Notes: a model not told the origin generated them from the letters alone. Positions 18,758 through 28,327 are shown, counted from the first letter of the stretch. The stretch is 64,000 nucleotides of DNA from Stenotrophomonas rhizophila (GCF_007667275.1 NZ_VDQT01000002.1:945073-1009072), one strand, 5' to 3'. A program made the numbers and translations.

Positions 18758-21070
18758 TTACGCGGGGTTGCCGCTTTCCCGCACCGCCTCCAGGAACTCG
18801 CGCCCCCAGCGGTCCACGTCGTAATACTCCACGCTGCCGAACAACTGGCGCATGCGCCCGCCCGCTTCTTCCTCGGGCATCGACAGCGCCTGCAGCAGCC
18901 CGGCGGTCAGATCGGCAGGGTCGTGCGGGTTGGTCAGCACCGCGCCCTTCAGCTCGGCTGCCGCACCGGCGAACTCGCTCAGCACCAGCACGCCATTGCT
19001 GCCTTCGATGCCATGCGTGGCCACGAACTCCTTGGCCACCAGGTTCAGCCCATCGCGCAGCGGGGTGATCCACATCACCTGCGCCGCCGCGTAATGCGCC
19101 ACCACTTCCTCGAACGGCAAGGCCTGCGCGAAGAAGCGCACCGGGGTCCAGTCCAGCCGCGAGAAGCGACCGTTGATGCGACCCACCGCCTGTTCAATCT
19201 GGTTCTGCAGCGTGCGGTACACGGTCATCTCGCGCGCCGCCGGCACGCACACCATCAGCAGCGTGACCTTGCCCTGGCGGTCCGGGTGCTGCTCGAGCAG
19301 GCGCTCGAAGGCCTCCAGCTTGGCCAGCGTGCCCTTGGTGTAGTCCAGCCGCTCCACCGACAGCACCAGCTTGCGCGCCCCGATTTCGCGGCGCAGCTTG
19401 AAGATGTCATTGCGCACATCCGCGCGCGCCAGCACCGCGTGGATGCGGCGCAGGTCGGTGCCGACCGGATGCGCGCCCAGGGCCACGTCGCGGTCGCCCA
19501 CGCGCAAGCGGGTGGTCATGGTGTCCAGCCCCACCGCGCAGCCGTAGGTGAGGAAGCGCGGCGCGCAGCTTTCCCAGGCCAGGCGTTCGGCAGGCATCGC
19601 ACCGCGGACCACGTCGACGAAATTCTCCACCTGGCGCGGGATGTGGAAGCCGATGTAATCGCAGCTGAGCAGGCTGCCGATGATCTCGCGGCGCCACGGC
19701 ACCACGTTGAACACATCGGCCGACGGGAAATAGGTGTGGTGGAAGAAGGCGATCTTCAGGTCTGGGCGCAGTTCGCGCAGCGTGCCCGGCACCATCCACA
19801 GGTTGTAGTCGTGGATCCATACCGTGGCGCCGTGCGCGGCCTCGGCGGCGGTAGCTTCGGCGAACTTGCGGTTGACCTTCAGGAACACCTGCCAGTCATC
19901 CTCGCGGAACCGCGCGCGTTCCCAGAACACGTGCAGCATCGGCCAGAACGCCTCCTTGGAGAAGCGCTTGTAGAAGATGTCCACTTCCTGCCGGCTCAAC
20001 GGCACCCGCGCGGCGGTCAGGGTGGGGTAGCGCCCGGCGTCTACCGGCAGGTGGGTCTGGAACGGGCCGCGCTTGGGCTCATCGATCCCCCACGCCACCC
20101 ATGAGCCCTTCTGGCCGCCTTCGAAGAAACTCAGCAGCGAGGGGATGATGCCGTTCGGCGAGCGCGGCGGGCGCTGCACCAGCACGCCGTCTTCCATGAC
20201 CTCGTCGAAGGGCAGGCGGTGGTAGACCATGACCAGCTCGGCGCCGTCCGCGCGCGCCTGCGCCGGCGGCTGCAGCCAGGCATCATCGGCGGCGAGCAGG
20301 CCGAAATGTTCGATCGCTTCGAGGATGCCTCCGCAGCCCGGCGCCTGCGCATGGAAGGTGCGCTCCAGGCCGGCGGTGGCCTCGGTCAACGCCGGTTCGG
20401 AGTCGCCCACGCACACGCCGCGGAAGCCGGCGGTGTACATCGACAGGTCGTTGAGCGTGTCGCCGGCGACCAGGATGCGGTCGCGCGGCAGCGCCAGCAG
20501 GCGGGCCAGCGCCGCCAGGGTGCGGCCCTTGTCGGTATCCGGCGGCAGGATGTCCAGGTAGCGGTCGGCCGAATACAGCACGTCGCAGCCCAGCGCCTGC
20601 GCGGCGGCCTGGATCTGGCCGCGCAGCGGCGCCAGCGTTTCCGGATCGCAGAAATAGGAGCAGCGGCGCTCCTGCGGCACGTCCTGGCGCTGCAGCGCAG
20701 TGAACGGCCGCATCGCAGCGGCCACGACGTGTTCGCCGGGCCAGTGCGCGTCGATCATTGATTGCAGGGGTTGCAGCGGCTGCAGCGTGTGGCCATCGAC
20801 CACGGTGGCGCCGACGTCGCAGACCACGTAATCCGGGCGCGGAATGGCCGGATCGGACAGCAGTGGCATCACTGCTTCGAGTCCACGGCCGGTGATGAAG
20901 ATCAGGCGGATACCGGGGTGCTGGTCGACCAGGCGGTACAGGCGGTGGCGCGCGGCGGCATCGCCGGCGAGGAACGTGCCATCCAGATCGGTGGCGAGAA
21001 TCAGTTGCTGGGCCGGAGAAGCCGCCGGCGTGCGGGATGAGGTGGACGGGGTGGGTGTCGAAACAGTCAA
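18758..21070 (-). CDS. ggpPS: Bifunctional glucosylglycerol-phosphate synthase/phosphatase
   Basis: A 770-residue fusion. Residues about 20-265 are a HAD phosphatase (DLDGTF at 28-33 with nucleophile D28; ITGRG; DKGRTLAALARLL; AGDTLNDLSMY). Residues about 275-760 are a GT20 (trehalose-phosphate-synthase-like) glycosyltransferase with VWIHDYNLWMVP, IAFFHHTYFP, IGFHIPRQVENF, LSVERLDYTKG and DGLNLVAKEF. The N-terminal HAD plus GT20 order is that described for the salt-induced glucosylglycerol enzyme of S. rhizophila and Azotobacter/Pseudomonas, making glucosylglycerol-phosphate from ADP-glucose and glycerol-3-phosphate and then dephosphorylating it. A trehalose OtsBA reading is the alternative. 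The TTG start overlaps the upstream transporter stop (TTGA), implying translational coupling. Confidence 0.82.
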   Translation of the reverse strand: MTVSTPTPSTSSRTPAASPAQQLILATDLDGTFLAGDAAARHRLYRLVDQHPGIRLIFITGRGLEAVMPLLSDPAIPRPDYVVCDVGATVVDGHTLQPLQPLQSMIDAHWPGEHVVAAAMRPFTALQRQDVPQERRCSYFCDPETLAPLRGQIQAAAQALGCDVLYSADRYLDILPPDTDKGRTLAALARLLALPRDRILVAGDTLNDLSMYTAGFRGVCVGDSEPALTEATAGLERTFHAQAPGCGGILEAIEHFGLLAADDAWLQPPAQARADGAELVMVYHRLPFDEVMEDGVLVQRPPRSPNGIIPSLLSFFEGGQKGSWVAWGIDEPKRGPFQTHLPVDAGRYPTLTAARVPLSRQEVDIFYKRFSKEAFWPMLHVFWERARFREDDWQVFLKVNRKFAEATAAEAAHGATVWIHDYNLWMVPGTLRELRPDLKIAFFHHTYFPSADVFNVVPWRREIIGSLLSCDYIGFHIPRQVENFVDVVRGAMPAERLAWESCAPRFLTYGCAVGLDTMTTRLRVGDRDVALGAHPVGTDLRRIHAVLARADVRNDIFKLRREIGARKLVLSVERLDYTKGTLAKLEAFERLLEQHPDRQGKVTLLMVCVPAAREMTVYRTLQNQIEQAVGRINGRFSRLDWTPVRFFAQALPFEEVVAHYAAAQVMWITPLRDGLNLVAKEFVATHGIEGSNGVLVLSEFAGAAAELKGAVLTNPHDPADLTAGLLQALSMPEEEAGGRMRQLFGSVEYYDVDRWGREFLEAVRESGNPA

Positions 21071-22338
21071 TGCACTTCCTTATCGGAGTCGATGGGTGGG
21101 GGATGGGGGGTGTCGGGTGGCGGCACGGCGTCGGTTTCCGGCATCAACTCCAGCGCCGCCGGCGTGGTGCGCAGCATCAGCCGGAACAGCACCGGGTGGG
21201 TGCGCAGCCGCGAGAAGCTCAGCAGGCGCGCGGTGGTGAACAGCGCCAGCATGCCGAGCACGGCGGCGAAGTACAGCGGCAGTGCAGGTGCGCCGAACTG
21301 CTGCATGGCGGCACCGGCCAAGGCCGGGCCGATCGCCGCACCCACCCCATGCACCAGCAGCAGGCTGGAGCAACCGGAAAGCAGGTGTTCGCGCGGCAGG
21401 TAATCGAGCATGTGCGCGACCGCGAACGGATACAGCGAAAAGGCCAGGCCGCCGTATACGAAGAACAGGCCAAACAGCAGCCAGGTCTGCACCTGCACCA
21501 TCGGCATGGCGGCGATCACCGCGATGCCGCCGGCAGCCAGGCACAGCGCTACCAGTCCGACGCGGCGGTCGTGGCCGTCGCTGATATGCCCCAGCGGCCA
21601 CTGCAGCAGGGCGCCACCGGCGATGGCGGTCAGCATGAAGCGGGCCACGCCGTCGCTGTCCAGGCCGATCTCGCCGGCGTACACCGGCAGCAGGCCCCAG
21701 AACGCGCCCATCGCAAGTCCCGACAGGCCAGCGGCCACCGTCGCAACCGGGGCCATGGCATACAGCCGGCTCAGTTTCAGGCGAGGAACCGAAGGCACTT
21801 CCGGCGGAGTCAGCCGGGTCGCGGTGATCGGCAGCACGGCCGCGCACACCAGCATCGCGATCAGCATGAACATCGACATGGCCGGCGCATTGCTCACCAT
21901 CAGCAGGATCTGGCCCAGGGCCAGCGCGGACAGGTTCACCACCATGTACAGCGAGAACGCGCGGCTGCGCTGGCGCGGGTCCGGCTCGGCGTTGAGCCAG
22001 CTTTCGATCACCGTGTACAGCCCCACCAGCGCGATGCCGGTGATGATGCGTAGCACGCCCCACAACCACGCGTTGAGCCACAACGGATGCAGCAGCACCG
22101 CGATGGCGGCGAGGGCGGAAAAGAAGGCGAACGCACGGATATGCCCGATGCGGCGGATCAGCGACGGTGCGAAGAAGGTGCCCATGAAGAAGCCGGCGAA
22201 ATAACCGGACATCACCAGGCCCAACGTACCGGCACCGAAGCCGGCCTCACCACCGCTCACCGCCAGCAAGGTGCCCAGAAGCCCGCTGCCGGTCAACAGC
22301 AGCGCTACGCCTGTGAGCAGGGCGGTCAGCCGCAACAC
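21067..22338 (-). CDS. ycaD: MFS transporter, YcaD-like, in the glucosylglycerol operon
   Basis: A 423-residue major-facilitator protein with 12 predicted membrane helices and the family's inter-helix basic loop (APSLIRRIGHIRAFAFF). It resembles the E. coli YcaD group. In S. rhizophila a ycaD homologue adjoins the glucosylglycerol gene and is proposed to move that osmolyte, and here the two genes overlap by four bases, the transporter first. GTG start at 22338. The cytoplasmic C-terminal tail (about 395-423) is Pro/Asp-rich. Direction of transport is unknown. Confidence 0.8.
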   Translation of the reverse strand: MLRLTALLTGVALLLTGSGLLGTLLAVSGGEAGFGAGTLGLVMSGYFAGFFMGTFFAPSLIRRIGHIRAFAFFSALAAIAVLLHPLWLNAWLWGVLRIITGIALVGLYTVIESWLNAEPDPRQRSRAFSLYMVVNLSALALGQILLMVSNAPAMSMFMLIAMLVCAAVLPITATRLTPPEVPSVPRLKLSRLYAMAPVATVAAGLSGLAMGAFWGLLPVYAGEIGLDSDGVARFMLTAIAGGALLQWPLGHISDGHDRRVGLVALCLAAGGIAVIAAMPMVQVQTWLLFGLFFVYGGLAFSLYPFAVAHMLDYLPREHLLSGCSSLLLVHGVGAAIGPALAGAAMQQFGAPALPLYFAAVLGMLALFTTARLLSFSRLRTHPVLFRLMLRTTPAALELMPETDAVPPPDTPHPPPIDSDKEVH

Positions 22339-22466
22339 GCGTGCGACCTTCGTGGGGAAGGCGAACCGGTCACGCTTGTTACCCTAACACAGTCGCAATA
22401 AACCCTTTGTTGCCGGAAATCGTCGGTGAATTTGCGCTCTGCGCGCATGCGGGCTAGGGTGGCTGC

Positions 22467-23105
22467 ATGAGTCTGCACCGATATCTTCCGCTGGCGGCCG
22501 CCGTGCTGCTGGCCGCTTGCAGTGGCGAGCGCGACCAAGCCGCCCACGACGTTGCGATGGCCCCGGCCGACGCGTTCCTGGCCGCAGTGGCCGCACATTG
22601 CGGCAAGGCCTACGAGGGCCGCGTGGTGGTCAACCAGCCGCGCAGTACCACGCCCGATCCGTTCGACGGCAAGCGGCTGGTGATGCATGTGCGCGGGTGC
22701 GACGACGCCGCGCACGAGCTGCGCATTCCGTTCCATGTCGGCGACGATCATTCGCGGACCTGGGTGCTGAGCCGCACCGACACCGGCCTGCGCCTGAAGC
22801 ACGACCACCGCCATGCCGACGGCAGCCCCGACGCGGTCACGATGTACGGCGGCGACAGCGCGCCGCCGGGCACCGCCCAGCGCCAGGCGTTCCCGGTCGA
22901 CGCCGAGTCGGTGGCGATGTTCCGCAAGGCGGGCATGGCGGCATCGGTCACCAACACGTGGGCGATGGAGGTGGAGCCGGACGAGCAGTTCGTCTACGAA
23001 CTCACCCGCCCGGGGGGGCGCACGTTCCGGGTGGTATTCGACCTGGCCCACCCGGTGCCATTGCCGCCCGCACCGTGGGGCGCCGAGGCACCCCCGGCGC
23101 CGTAG
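22467..23105 (+). CDS. Predicted lipoprotein of unknown function
   Basis: A 212-residue protein with a lipobox (LLAAC, Cys18) after a short basic/hydrophobic leader, so probably lipid-anchored. The mature part has no family I recognise; it contains paired Cys (C52, C83 by approximate count), His/Asp-rich segments (DHRHADGS) and a Pro-rich tail. The gene is divergent from ycaD, sharing a 128-bp A/T-rich promoter gap. Its TAG stop is the TAG of a SMAG GTAG head, and the C-terminal APWGAEAPPAP therefore ends exactly at the repeat. Confidence 0.65.
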   Translation: MSLHRYLPLAAAVLLAACSGERDQAAHDVAMAPADAFLAAVAAHCGKAYEGRVVVNQPRSTTPDPFDGKRLVMHVRGCDDAAHELRIPFHVGDDHSRTWVLSRTDTGLRLKHDHRHADGSPDAVTMYGGDSAPPGTAQRQAFPVDAESVAMFRKAGMAASVTNTWAMEVEPDEQFVYELTRPGGRTFRVVFDLAHPVPLPPAPWGAEAPPAP

Positions 23106-23175
23106 AGCCACGCCATGCGTGGCTGCTCTGCGGCCTCCGTTCGCGACCGCGAAGCCACGCAGGGCGTGGCTCTAC
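23102..23175. repeat. SMAG inverted dimer
   Basis: Arms at 23102-23124 (GTAGAGCCACGCC...) and 23153-23175 (...GGCGTGGCTCTAC), separated by 28 bp, between convergent genes. The same arm sequence recurs at 18659, 43455 and, with changes, 25871 and 38243. Confidence 0.88.
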
Positions 23176-23181
23176 GGGCCT

Positions 23182-23913
23182 TCAGCGCGTACCGAACCGC
23201 GCCCGGCAGCCGTTGCTGACCCACAGCGCGTTGCCACGGTAGCCCCAGGTACGGCCTTCCACGCAGGCACTGCCGGACAGCTGCTGGACCAGCGCAGGCC
23301 GCCCTTGGCGGGAGTCCCAGGCGCAGCTCTGCTGGCGGTTGTCGTTGCTGCTGCAGGTCACGGTGTAATTGTTGCCCGGGCCGCCCGGATTCCAGCCGCC
23401 CCCACGGCCTTCGACGAATTCGGCGCGGCAACCGCCGCTGACCCAGACCTGCCGGTTGCGCGAGCCCCAGTTGCGGCCCTCCTCGCAGCGGGTATCGGAG
23501 AGCTGCCGGGACAGGCGCGCGCTGCGCCAGCCGGTGTCGCAGACCCGTTGACGGCTGTCGCGGCTTTCGCAGCGGACCACCCCGTTGCCACTGCCAGGGT
23601 TCCAGCCGCCGCCACCGCCGGGATTCCAGCCCCCACCGGAACCGCTGAGCGAAGTGGCGATGTCCTGCTTGATCCGGGAAAAGCCCCAGGACGACCGGTT
23701 CACCTGGTCCAAATAGAAGCGCATCTGGTCGTCGGGGATGCGGCGTCCCCCGGACTGTTCAGCATATTCCTGGGAAATCACCCGCTGCTGGTCGGAAATG
23801 GACAGCGTGCGGAGGTTCTCGGGGGCGTAGGCGCGGGCACTGATCTGGGCGTGCAGGGTCGGAGCACTGCAGGCCAGGACGGCCGTGAGGCAGGCAACAG
23901 CGAGGCGGTTCAT
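23182..23913 (-). CDS. Secreted protein with two DUF3011 repeats
   Basis: A 243-residue exported protein (signal peptide MNRLAVACLTAVLACSAPTLHA). The N-terminal mature region (about 23-75) is a helical segment, then a Gly/Trp/Asn/Pro-rich linker (GGGWNPGG units), then two tandem DUF3011 units, each with a CES/CSSNDNRQ start, a C in the middle, RQLS..C.EGR.WG and a WVS.GCRA.F end. Six-Cys spacing suggests disulfides. DUF3011 function is unknown. A second DUF3011 protein lies at 45200-45862. Start at 23913 has AAGGGG upstream. Confidence 0.8.
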   Translation of the reverse strand: MNRLAVACLTAVLACSAPTLHAQISARAYAPENLRTLSISDQQRVISQEYAEQSGGRRIPDDQMRFYLDQVNRSSWGFSRIKQDIATSLSGSGGGWNPGGGGGWNPGSGNGVVRCESRDSRQRVCDTGWRSARLSRQLSDTRCEEGRNWGSRNRQVWVSGGCRAEFVEGRGGGWNPGGPGNNYTVTCSSNDNRQQSCAWDSRQGRPALVQQLSGSACVEGRTWGYRGNALWVSNGCRARFGTR

Positions 23914-24071
23914 GGCAAATCCCCTTGCGCATGGTGGTCCGGGCACTATCTGCCCGGCCGGATCAAGCCCATGTGACCATCCGGGATTTGCCCCAACGGG
24001 TCGCCGGCCGCAGAATAACGGGCTGACCGGTGCCGCCTGGCGCCGGCAATCTCCTGCGGAGCTTTACCCCC

Positions 24072-25835
24072 ATGCGTACCCACTTCTGCGGCCTGGTCGA
24101 CGAGACCCTGATTGGCCAGACTGTCACCCTCGCCGGCTGGACCGACGTTGCCCGCAACCTGGGCGGCGTGTGCTTCATCGATCTTCGCGATCATGAAGGC
24201 ATCGTGCAGGTGACGGTGGAGCCGACCGCAGGCGACGAGAATTCCGCGGAAGTGTTCAAGGTCGCCGCCAGCCTGGGCTACGAGGACGTGCTGCAGGTGG
24301 AAGGCGTGGTGCGTCGGCGCCATGCGGTGAACGACAAGATCCGCACCGGCCAGGTCGAGATCGTCGCCACCCGCATCACCGTGCTCAACAAGGCCGAGCC
24401 GCTGCCGTTCCACGCCCACGAGAACCCGGGCGAGGAAACCCGCCTGAAGTACCGCTACCTGGACCTGCGCCGCCCGGACATGCAGCGCATGCAGCGCACC
24501 CGCATCAAGCTGGTGCAGGCACTGCGCCGCCACCTCGATGCCGACGGCTTCCAGGACATCGAAACCCCGATCCTGACCAAGGCCACCCCGGAAGGCGCAC
24601 GCGACTTCCTGGTGCCGGCGCGCATGCACCCGGGTGAGTTCTACGCGCTGCCGCAGTCGCCGCAGCTGTTCAAGCAGATCCTGATGGTGGCCGGCTTCGA
24701 CCGCTACTATCAGATCGCGCGCTGCTTCCGCGACGAGGCCCTGCGCGCCGACCGCCAGCTGGAATTCACCCAGCTGGACATGGAGTTCGCCTTCGTGCGC
24801 GAGCGCGACGTGCAGGATTACGTGGAAGGCATGATCCGCGCCATCTTCAAGGAAGTGGTCGACGTGGAGCTGGCCGCCAGCTTCCCGCGCATGACCTGGG
24901 CCGAAGCCATGCGCCGTTATGGCTCGGACAAGCCGGACCTGCGCATCGCGCTGGAGCTGGTGGACGTGGCCGAACTGGTCAAGGCCAGCGAGTTCCCGGT
25001 GTTCACCGCCGCCGCCAACGATGCCGACGGCCGCGTCGCCGCGCTGCGCATTCCGGGCGGCGCCAGCCTGTCGCGCAAGCAGATAGACGAATATGCCGCG
25101 CATGCCGCCAAGTACGGCGCCAAGGGCCTGGCCTACATCAAGATCGGTGACAACGGAGAAGTCAGCTCGCCGATCGCCAAGTTCTTCAGCGAAGAAGCCT
25201 TTGCCGCGCTGGTGGTGCACGTGGGCGCCGGCAATGGCGACATCGTGTTCTTCGGCGCCGGCGGCTACAACAAGGTGTCCGACTTCATGGGCGCGCTGCG
25301 CCTGAAGGCCGGCAAGGACTTCAACCTGGTCGCCGACGGCTGGGCCCCGCTGTGGGTCACCGACTTCCCGATGTTCGAGTACGACGACGAAGCCCAGCGC
25401 TACGTCGCCCTGCATCACCCCTTCACCGCCCCGGCGGTGGACGACATCGCCGACCTGCGCGCCAATGCGAAGACCGCCGTCTCGCGCGGCTACGACATGG
25501 TGCTCAACGGCAACGAGATCGGTGGCGGTTCGATCCGTATCCATCGTTCGGACATGCAGAGCACGGTGTTCGAGCTGCTGGGCATCGGCGCCGAGGAGGC
25601 CGAAGCCAAGTTCGGCTTCCTGCTTGACGCGCTGCGTTTCGGCGCGCCGCCGCACGGCGGCATCGCGTTCGGCATCGACCGCATCGCCGCGCTGATGGCC
25701 GGCACCGAATCGATCCGCGACGTGATTCCGTTCCCGAAGACCACCGGCGCGCAGTGCCTGATGACCGGCGCCCCGTCGCCGATCCCGGACGAGCAGCTGG
25801 CCGAAGTGCACATCCAGGTCCGCCCCAGGAAATAA
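24072..25835 (+). CDS. aspS: Aspartate--tRNA ligase
   Basis: A 587-residue class IIb synthetase charging tRNA-Asp. Order: OB-fold anticodon-binding domain (1-105), catalytic core with motif 2 region [23 protein letters not shown], the bacterial GAD insertion (about 290-400) and motif 3 [16 protein letters not shown] near residue 535. Length and the GAD insertion mark it as the bacterial-type enzyme. The start MRTHFCG is conserved; 14 upstream codons are not. Single gene followed 82 bp later by a different unit. Confidence 0.97.
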   Translation: MRTHFCGLVDETLIGQTVTLAGWTDVARNLGGVCFIDLRDHEGIVQVTVEPTAGDENSAEVFKVAASLGYEDVLQVEGVVRRRHAVNDKIRTGQVEIVATRITVLNKAEPLPFHAHENPGEETRLKYRYLDLRRPDMQRMQRTRIKLVQALRRHLDADGFQDIETPILTKATPEGARDFLVPARMHPGEFYALPQSPQLFKQILMVAGFDRYYQIARCFRDEALRADRQLEFTQLDMEFAFVRERDVQDYVEGMIRAIFKEVVDVELAASFPRMTWAEAMRRYGSDKPDLRIALELVDVAELVKASEFPVFTAAANDADGRVAALRIPGGASLSRKQIDEYAAHAAKYGAKGLAYIKIGDNGEVSSPIAKFFSEEAFAALVVHVGAGNGDIVFFGAGGYNKVSDFMGALRLKAGKDFNLVADGWAPLWVTDFPMFEYDDEAQRYVALHHPFTAPAVDDIADLRANAKTAVSRGYDMVLNGNEIGGGSIRIHRSDMQSTVFELLGIGAEEAEAKFGFLLDALRFGAPPHGGIAFGIDRIAALMAGTESIRDVIPFPKTTGAQCLMTGAPSPIPDEQLAEVHIQVRPRK

Positions 25836-25870
25836 CGCCATGTTCCGCCCTGCGGAAACATGCTCCCACC

Positions 25871-25893
25871 GTAGAGCCGGGCTCTGCCCGGCT
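25871..25893 (+). repeat. Single SMAG element
   Basis: GTAGAGCCGGGCTCTGCCCG palindrome located between aspS and the acidic protein gene, 25 bp ahead of the latter's start. Confidence 0.8.
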
Positions 25894-25917
25894 GGCACCC
25901 ACCAGGAGATCCAGGTA

Positions 25918-26247
25918 ATGACCGAGTTCGCGTTCGTATTGGAATGGGAAAAGCTGGGCAATGAAGGCACCGACGCCAATCTGGTGACCGAGCGCGCGCG
26001 CGTGTTCGGCGGCTGGCTGGTGCGCGTGGGCACCAGCCCGGCCGCGATGGCGCTGACCTTCGTCGCCGATGGCGAAGGCCGCTGGGACGGTGAGGACTTC
26101 GGCGTCGAGGATTACGAGGACGACGAAGAAGACGAGGAAGAAGAAGAGTACGAAGAGGGCGAGGAAGACGAGGAGGACGAGGAGTACGAGGAAGAGGACG
26201 AGGAAGACGGCGAAGAGGAAGACGCCGCCAAGGGACCGCAGGCCTGA
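25918..26247 (+). CDS. Small protein with long Asp/Glu-only tail
   Basis: A 109-residue protein. Residues 1-60 look folded (MTEFAFVLEWEKLGNEGTD, VFGGWLVRVGTSPAAMALTFV). Residues 61-102 are almost entirely Glu, Asp and Tyr in repeated DEE/EEY/EDE units, ending DAAKGPQA. AGGAGAT upstream supports this ATG. The tail is encoded by a purine-rich tract (26100-26225) quite unlike the neighbours' codon use. No family recognised; such tails occur in metal- or nucleic-acid-mimicking proteins, which is only a suggestion. It is 20 bp upstream of the GNAT gene, probably co-transcribed. Confidence 0.7.
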   Translation: MTEFAFVLEWEKLGNEGTDANLVTERARVFGGWLVRVGTSPAAMALTFVADGEGRWDGEDFGVEDYEDDEEDEEEEEYEEGEEDEEDEEYEEEDEEDGEEEDAAKGPQA

Positions 26248-26267
26248 CGCCTGCCCCGGACCCGTCC

Positions 26268-26789
26268 ATGTACACCATCCGCCGCGCCGGCCCCGAAGAC
26301 GCACCGACCCTGTCGGTGCTGGCCACCCGTACCTTCGTGGAAACCTTCGGCCACCTCTACCCGCCGCAGGACCTGCAGGCCTTCCTCGACGAGGCCTACG
26401 CGGTCGAGCGCCAGAAGGTGATCCTGTCCCACCCCGACTACGCGGTCTGGCTGCTGGAGCGCGACGGCGTGGCCGTCGGCCATGCCGCGGCCGGGCCCTG
26501 CGGCCTGCCGCATGAGCAGGTGGAGGCCGGCGATGGCGAGCTCAAGCGCCTGTACCTGGTCCGGGACGAGCAGAGCTGCGGCTGGGGCAGCCGGCTGCTG
26601 GAAACCGCGCTGGCCTGGCTGGAGCGCGACGGCCCGCGCACCCTGTGGCTCGGGGTGTGGTCGGAAAACTTCGGCGCCCAGCGCTTCTACGCCCGCTACG
26701 GATTTGAAAAGGTGGGCACCTACGAATTCCCGGTAGGCCAGGTGCGCGACCTGGAGTACATCCTGCGGCGTCCGCCGCAGGCAAGCTGA
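26268..26789 (+). CDS. GNAT family N-acetyltransferase
   Basis: A 173-residue acetyltransferase. The fold is evident from YTIRRAGPEDAPTLSVLA (beta1-alpha1), LKRLYLVRDEQSCGWGSRLLETAL (beta4 and the acetyl-CoA pyrophosphate loop, here Q-S-C-G-W-G in place of the usual Q/RxxGxG/A) and NFGAQRFYARYGFEKVGTYEF (beta5-alpha4). The substrate is unknown. It follows the acidic-tail gene by 20 bp. Confidence 0.85.
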   Translation: MYTIRRAGPEDAPTLSVLATRTFVETFGHLYPPQDLQAFLDEAYAVERQKVILSHPDYAVWLLERDGVAVGHAAAGPCGLPHEQVEAGDGELKRLYLVRDEQSCGWGSRLLETALAWLERDGPRTLWLGVWSENFGAQRFYARYGFEKVGTYEFPVGQVRDLEYILRRPPQAS

Positions 26790-26907
26790 ACGGCCTGCGC
26801 GGTCGTTTATTCGGCGGCCCCGGCTTCACCCGCCGTTCCCCGGTCCATTTGTCTAATAGAACCGTGTTTCCCCGTTGGAACGGTTCCGCACCGGCTACGC
26901 TGCGCCC

Positions 26908-27540
26908 ATGAATCCCCCCGTTTTACTGCTGCACGGCATCTGGAATGCCCGCGCCTGGGTTGGCCCGTTGGCCTGGCGCCTGCGCGCGCGCGGCTTCAGC
27001 GTCGACACCTTCGGCTACGCCAGCGTGTTCGGTGGGCCCGACGTGGCCGTGCCGCAACTGATGCAACGGCTCAAGGACACCGGCCCGGTGGCCCTGGTCG
27101 GGCACAGCCTGGGCGGGCTGGTCGCGCTGGAGGCGTTGCGCCGCCAGCCGGACCTGCCGGTGTCGCGGGTGGTCTGCCTGGGCTCGCCGCTGCGCGGCAG
27201 TGGCACCGCCCGCACCCTGGCCGAGCACGGCTGGTCGGCAGCGCTGGGGCGCAGCAGCGAGCTGCTGCTGGGCGGCCTGCCGAACTGGGAGGGCAGGGCG
27301 CAGGTCGGGCTGATCGCCGGCTCGGTGCCGCATGGCCTGGGCAGCCTGCTGGGGGCGATCGGCGATGCCTCCGATGGCACGGTGGCGCTGGACGAAACCC
27401 GCCTGCCGGGCCTGGCCGACCATTGCGTGGTGGCCGCCAGCCACAGCGGGCTGGTGTTCTCCCCCGACGCCGCCCGCCAGACCGCAGCCTTCCTGCGCGA
27501 TGGCTGCTTTCGCCCGGACCGGGCCGCGCACGCCGCCTGA
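26908..27540 (+). CDS. Alpha/beta hydrolase (lipase/esterase-like)
   Basis: A 210-residue cytoplasmic alpha/beta hydrolase. LLLHGIWN provides the oxyanion-side HG motif, GHSLGG (about residues 66-71) is the nucleophile elbow with Ser, D161 in SDGTVALDE is a plausible acid and H182 in AASHSGLVFS a plausible catalytic His. The layout is like small PGAP1/lipase-class esterases. The preceding 118-bp gap contains no recognised promoter. Start set at the ATG before NPPVLLLHG. Confidence 0.82.
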   Translation: MNPPVLLLHGIWNARAWVGPLAWRLRARGFSVDTFGYASVFGGPDVAVPQLMQRLKDTGPVALVGHSLGGLVALEALRRQPDLPVSRVVCLGSPLRGSGTARTLAEHGWSAALGRSSELLLGGLPNWEGRAQVGLIAGSVPHGLGSLLGAIGDASDGTVALDETRLPGLADHCVVAASHSGLVFSPDAARQTAAFLRDGCFRPDRAAHAA

Positions 27541-27595
27541 GCGGGCGATCAGGTAGAATCCGCGCCCTGTTCCTGACGCACGCACGGAAACACCC

Positions 27596-28327
27596 ATGGG
27601 TAGAGGCCCTTCCATCGAAAACCGCAAAAACGCGTCTGACGCGAAGCGCGGCAAGATTTTCACCAAGATCATCCGTGAGATCGGCGTTGCCGCGCGCGGC
27701 GGTGGAGGCGACCCCAACAACAACCCGCGCCTGCGCGTGGCCATGGACAAGGGCCTGGCCTCGAACATGTCCAAGGACGTGATCGAACGGGCCATCAAGA
27801 AGGCCGCCGGCGAGCTGGAAGGCGTGGAGTACGAAGAGGTGCGCTACGAGGGCTATGCCCCCGGCGGCGTTGCCGTGATCGTGGACTGCCTGACCGACAA
27901 CCGCGTGCGCACCGTGGCCGATGTCCGCCATGCGTTCAGCAAGTGCGGCGGCAACATGGGCACCGAAGGCTCGGTGTCGTTCATGTTCAAGCGCGTGGGC
28001 GTGCTGCACTTCGCCGGCGGCGCCAACGAAGACGCGGTGACCGAGGCGGCCATCGAGGCGGGCGCTGACGATGTGGTGGTCTACCCGGAGGACGGCGCCA
28101 TCGACGTGCTGACCGCCGCGGACATGTACCACGCGGTCAAGGAGGCGATGGACGCCGCCGGACTGAAGCCGGACCACGCCGAGCTCACCTTCCGCGCCGA
28201 CAACGACATCAAGGTCGAAGGCGACACCGCACTCCAGGTCAAGAAGATGCTGGACATGCTGGAAGACCTGGACGACGTGCAGGACGTGTTCTCCAACGCC
28301 GACCTCGGCGCGGATGCCTACGCCTGA
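27596..28327 (+). CDS. yebC: YebC/PmpR family translation or transcription factor
   Basis: A 243-residue conserved protein with the universal start [29 protein letters not shown], the [12 protein letters not shown] motif and the [19 protein letters not shown] signature. YebC proteins have been described as DNA-binding regulators (including of ruv genes) and as ribosome-associated factors. It is 14 bp ahead of ruvC, as in many proteobacteria. Confidence 0.97.
   Translation: MGRGPSIENRKNASDAKRGKIFTKIIREIGVAARGGGGDPNNNPRLRVAMDKGLASNMSKDVIERAIKKAAGELEGVEYEEVRYEGYAPGGVAVIVDCLTDNRVRTVADVRHAFSKCGGNMGTEGSVSFMFKRVGVLHFAGGANEDAVTEAAIEAGADDVVVYPEDGAIDVLTAADMYHAVKEAMDAAGLKPDHAELTFRADNDIKVEGDTALQVKKMLDMLEDLDDVQDVFSNADLGADAYA

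Noticed and set aside
21067..22338. Trehalose export or sugar-efflux role for the MFS protein
   Set aside because: Overlap with the glucosylglycerol gene and YcaD resemblance give a more specific, though unproven, context.
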